From assembly GCF_040807025.1 (NCBI RefSeq), contig NC_090942.1, positions 64,498,911 through 64,562,910 of the forward strand: a DNA stretch of 64,000 nt. Reading direction: 5' to 3'. Shown here piece by piece: positions 63,901 to 64,000 of this stretch. The notes beneath the pieces were generated by a model that saw only the letters and a list, made by a program, of their open reading frames with translations, was not told where the DNA came from and made no database searches. Within the stretch, counting starts at the first letter, position 1. Each line of letters starts with the position of its first letter. The stretch comes from Struthio camelus (Eukaryota; Chordata; Aves; Struthioniformes; Struthionidae). The position numbers and the translations under genes were made by a program.

Positions 63901-64000
63901 TTATTGGTTTCCTCCTCTTTCCCTCTTCCATCCTGCCACAGCCAGAACTGAGAAACGACTGAGTTACTAGGGCCGCCTTTCGAGGGAGAAAATAGGGCCA
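60846..64000 (+). CDS. SVOPL: SVOPL, SVOP-like major-facilitator transporter (5' part; gene continues past the window)
   Basis: Three coding exons (60846-60924, 62113-62204, 63642-63740) join in frame to give the first 90 residues; the last donor at 63741 shows that the gene goes on. SVOPL is a relative of the synaptic-vesicle protein SVOP and of organic-ion transporters, a 12-helix MFS membrane protein whose substrate is not established. Here the short cytoplasmic N-terminus (1-26) is followed by KTFTVEEAVETIGFGRFH, a strong SVOP/SVOPL signature, then helix 1 (IALFLIMGSTGVAEAMEIML) and the first extracellular loop (SPLIRCEWHLQDWQVAL). SVOPL sits next to ATP6V0A4 in the same orientation in human, as it does here. 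SVOP itself is the alternative and is disfavoured by synteny. Confidence 0.93.
60925..62112 (+). other. SVOPL: SVOPL intron 1, with a G14 run
   Basis: No coding exon is seen. It contains a run of 14 G at 61824-61837, a GC-richer stretch at about 61550-61860, and a T run followed by GT repeats at about 62060-62085 just before the next acceptor. Confidence 0.7.
61824..61837 (+). repeat. Poly(G) run, 14 bases
   Basis: A homopolymer of 14 G. Such runs are prone to sequencing and replication slippage, so the length should be treated as uncertain. Confidence 0.85.
62113..62204 (+). CDS. SVOPL: SVOPL coding exon 2, residues 27-57
   Basis: Acceptor ccattactgttcag. Completes Gly and encodes QKTFTVEEAVETIGFGRFHI and ALFLIMGSTG. 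Donor GGT|GTAGGT, phase 0. Nearly identical to human SVOPL over this stretch. Confidence 0.95.
62205..63641 (+). other. SVOPL: SVOPL intron 2
   Basis: About 1.4 kb with no recognisable exon, repeat or RNA gene. Open frames are short and unrelated to the transporter. Confidence 0.8.
63642..63740 (+). CDS. SVOPL: SVOPL coding exon 3, residues 58-90
   Basis: Acceptor gtccccaaag. Encodes VAEAMEIMLIAVVSPLIRCE and WHLQDWQVALVTT. Donor ACG|GTGAGT, phase 0. It covers the end of helix 1 and the first loop of the MFS fold. Confidence 0.95.
63741..64000 (+). other. SVOPL: SVOPL intron 3, truncated by the window edge
   Basis: Starts with a consensus donor (GTGAGT). No further exon is visible before the window ends, so the remaining SVOPL exons lie to the right. 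Confidence 0.85.

Overview
This window is vertebrate nuclear DNA, almost certainly from a bird. Coding sequence is split into short exons with GT..AG introns. A decayed CR1 LINE, the dominant avian/reptilian retroposon, lies in one intron. The exons encode recognisable vertebrate proteins. I cannot name the species from sequence alone. There is no bacterial, viral, CRISPR or operon-type content.

Layout, left to right: (1) 868-1122 (+), the last coding exon of KIAA1549, followed by its 3' UTR and about 13 kb of AT-rich non-coding DNA. (2) TMEM213 on the minus strand, with the signal-peptide exon at 17632-17713 and the membrane-anchor exon at 14427-14596. A middle exon that must exist was not found. 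(3) 17714-26781, a 9 kb gap between the divergent TMEM213 and ATP6V0A4 start codons, with a CpG-rich patch near 22.4-22.9 kb. (4) ATP6V0A4 (+), 26782-54011, reconstructed here as 20 coding exons giving one uninterrupted 844-residue V-ATPase a4 subunit. (5) 54012-60845, 3' UTR and intergenic DNA, with a CpG-rich patch ending in a strong splice donor at 58025 that is a plausible first exon of the next gene. (6) SVOPL (+), first three coding exons at 60846, 62113 and 63642; it runs off the right edge.

The gene order and orientations KIAA1549(+) - TMEM213(-) - ATP6V0A4(+) - SVOPL(+) match, in mirror image, the human 7q34 block SVOPL - ATP6V0A4 - TMEM213 - KIAA1549. That synteny supports each individual call. 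The a4 subunit belongs to the proton pump of acid-secreting epithelia. TMEM213 is a small membrane protein encoded divergently next to it. SVOPL is a major-facilitator transporter. KIAA1549 is a large transmembrane protein unrelated to the pump.

I found no evidence of a new molecular system. The points most worth checking are an apparently forced weak splice donor in ATP6V0A4 exon 5, a histidine/glycine-rich acidic loop in exon 17, an in-frame upstream ATG of ATP6V0A4, a G-quadruplex-type tract upstream of TMEM213, several perfect inverted repeats, and candidate promoters and enhancers.
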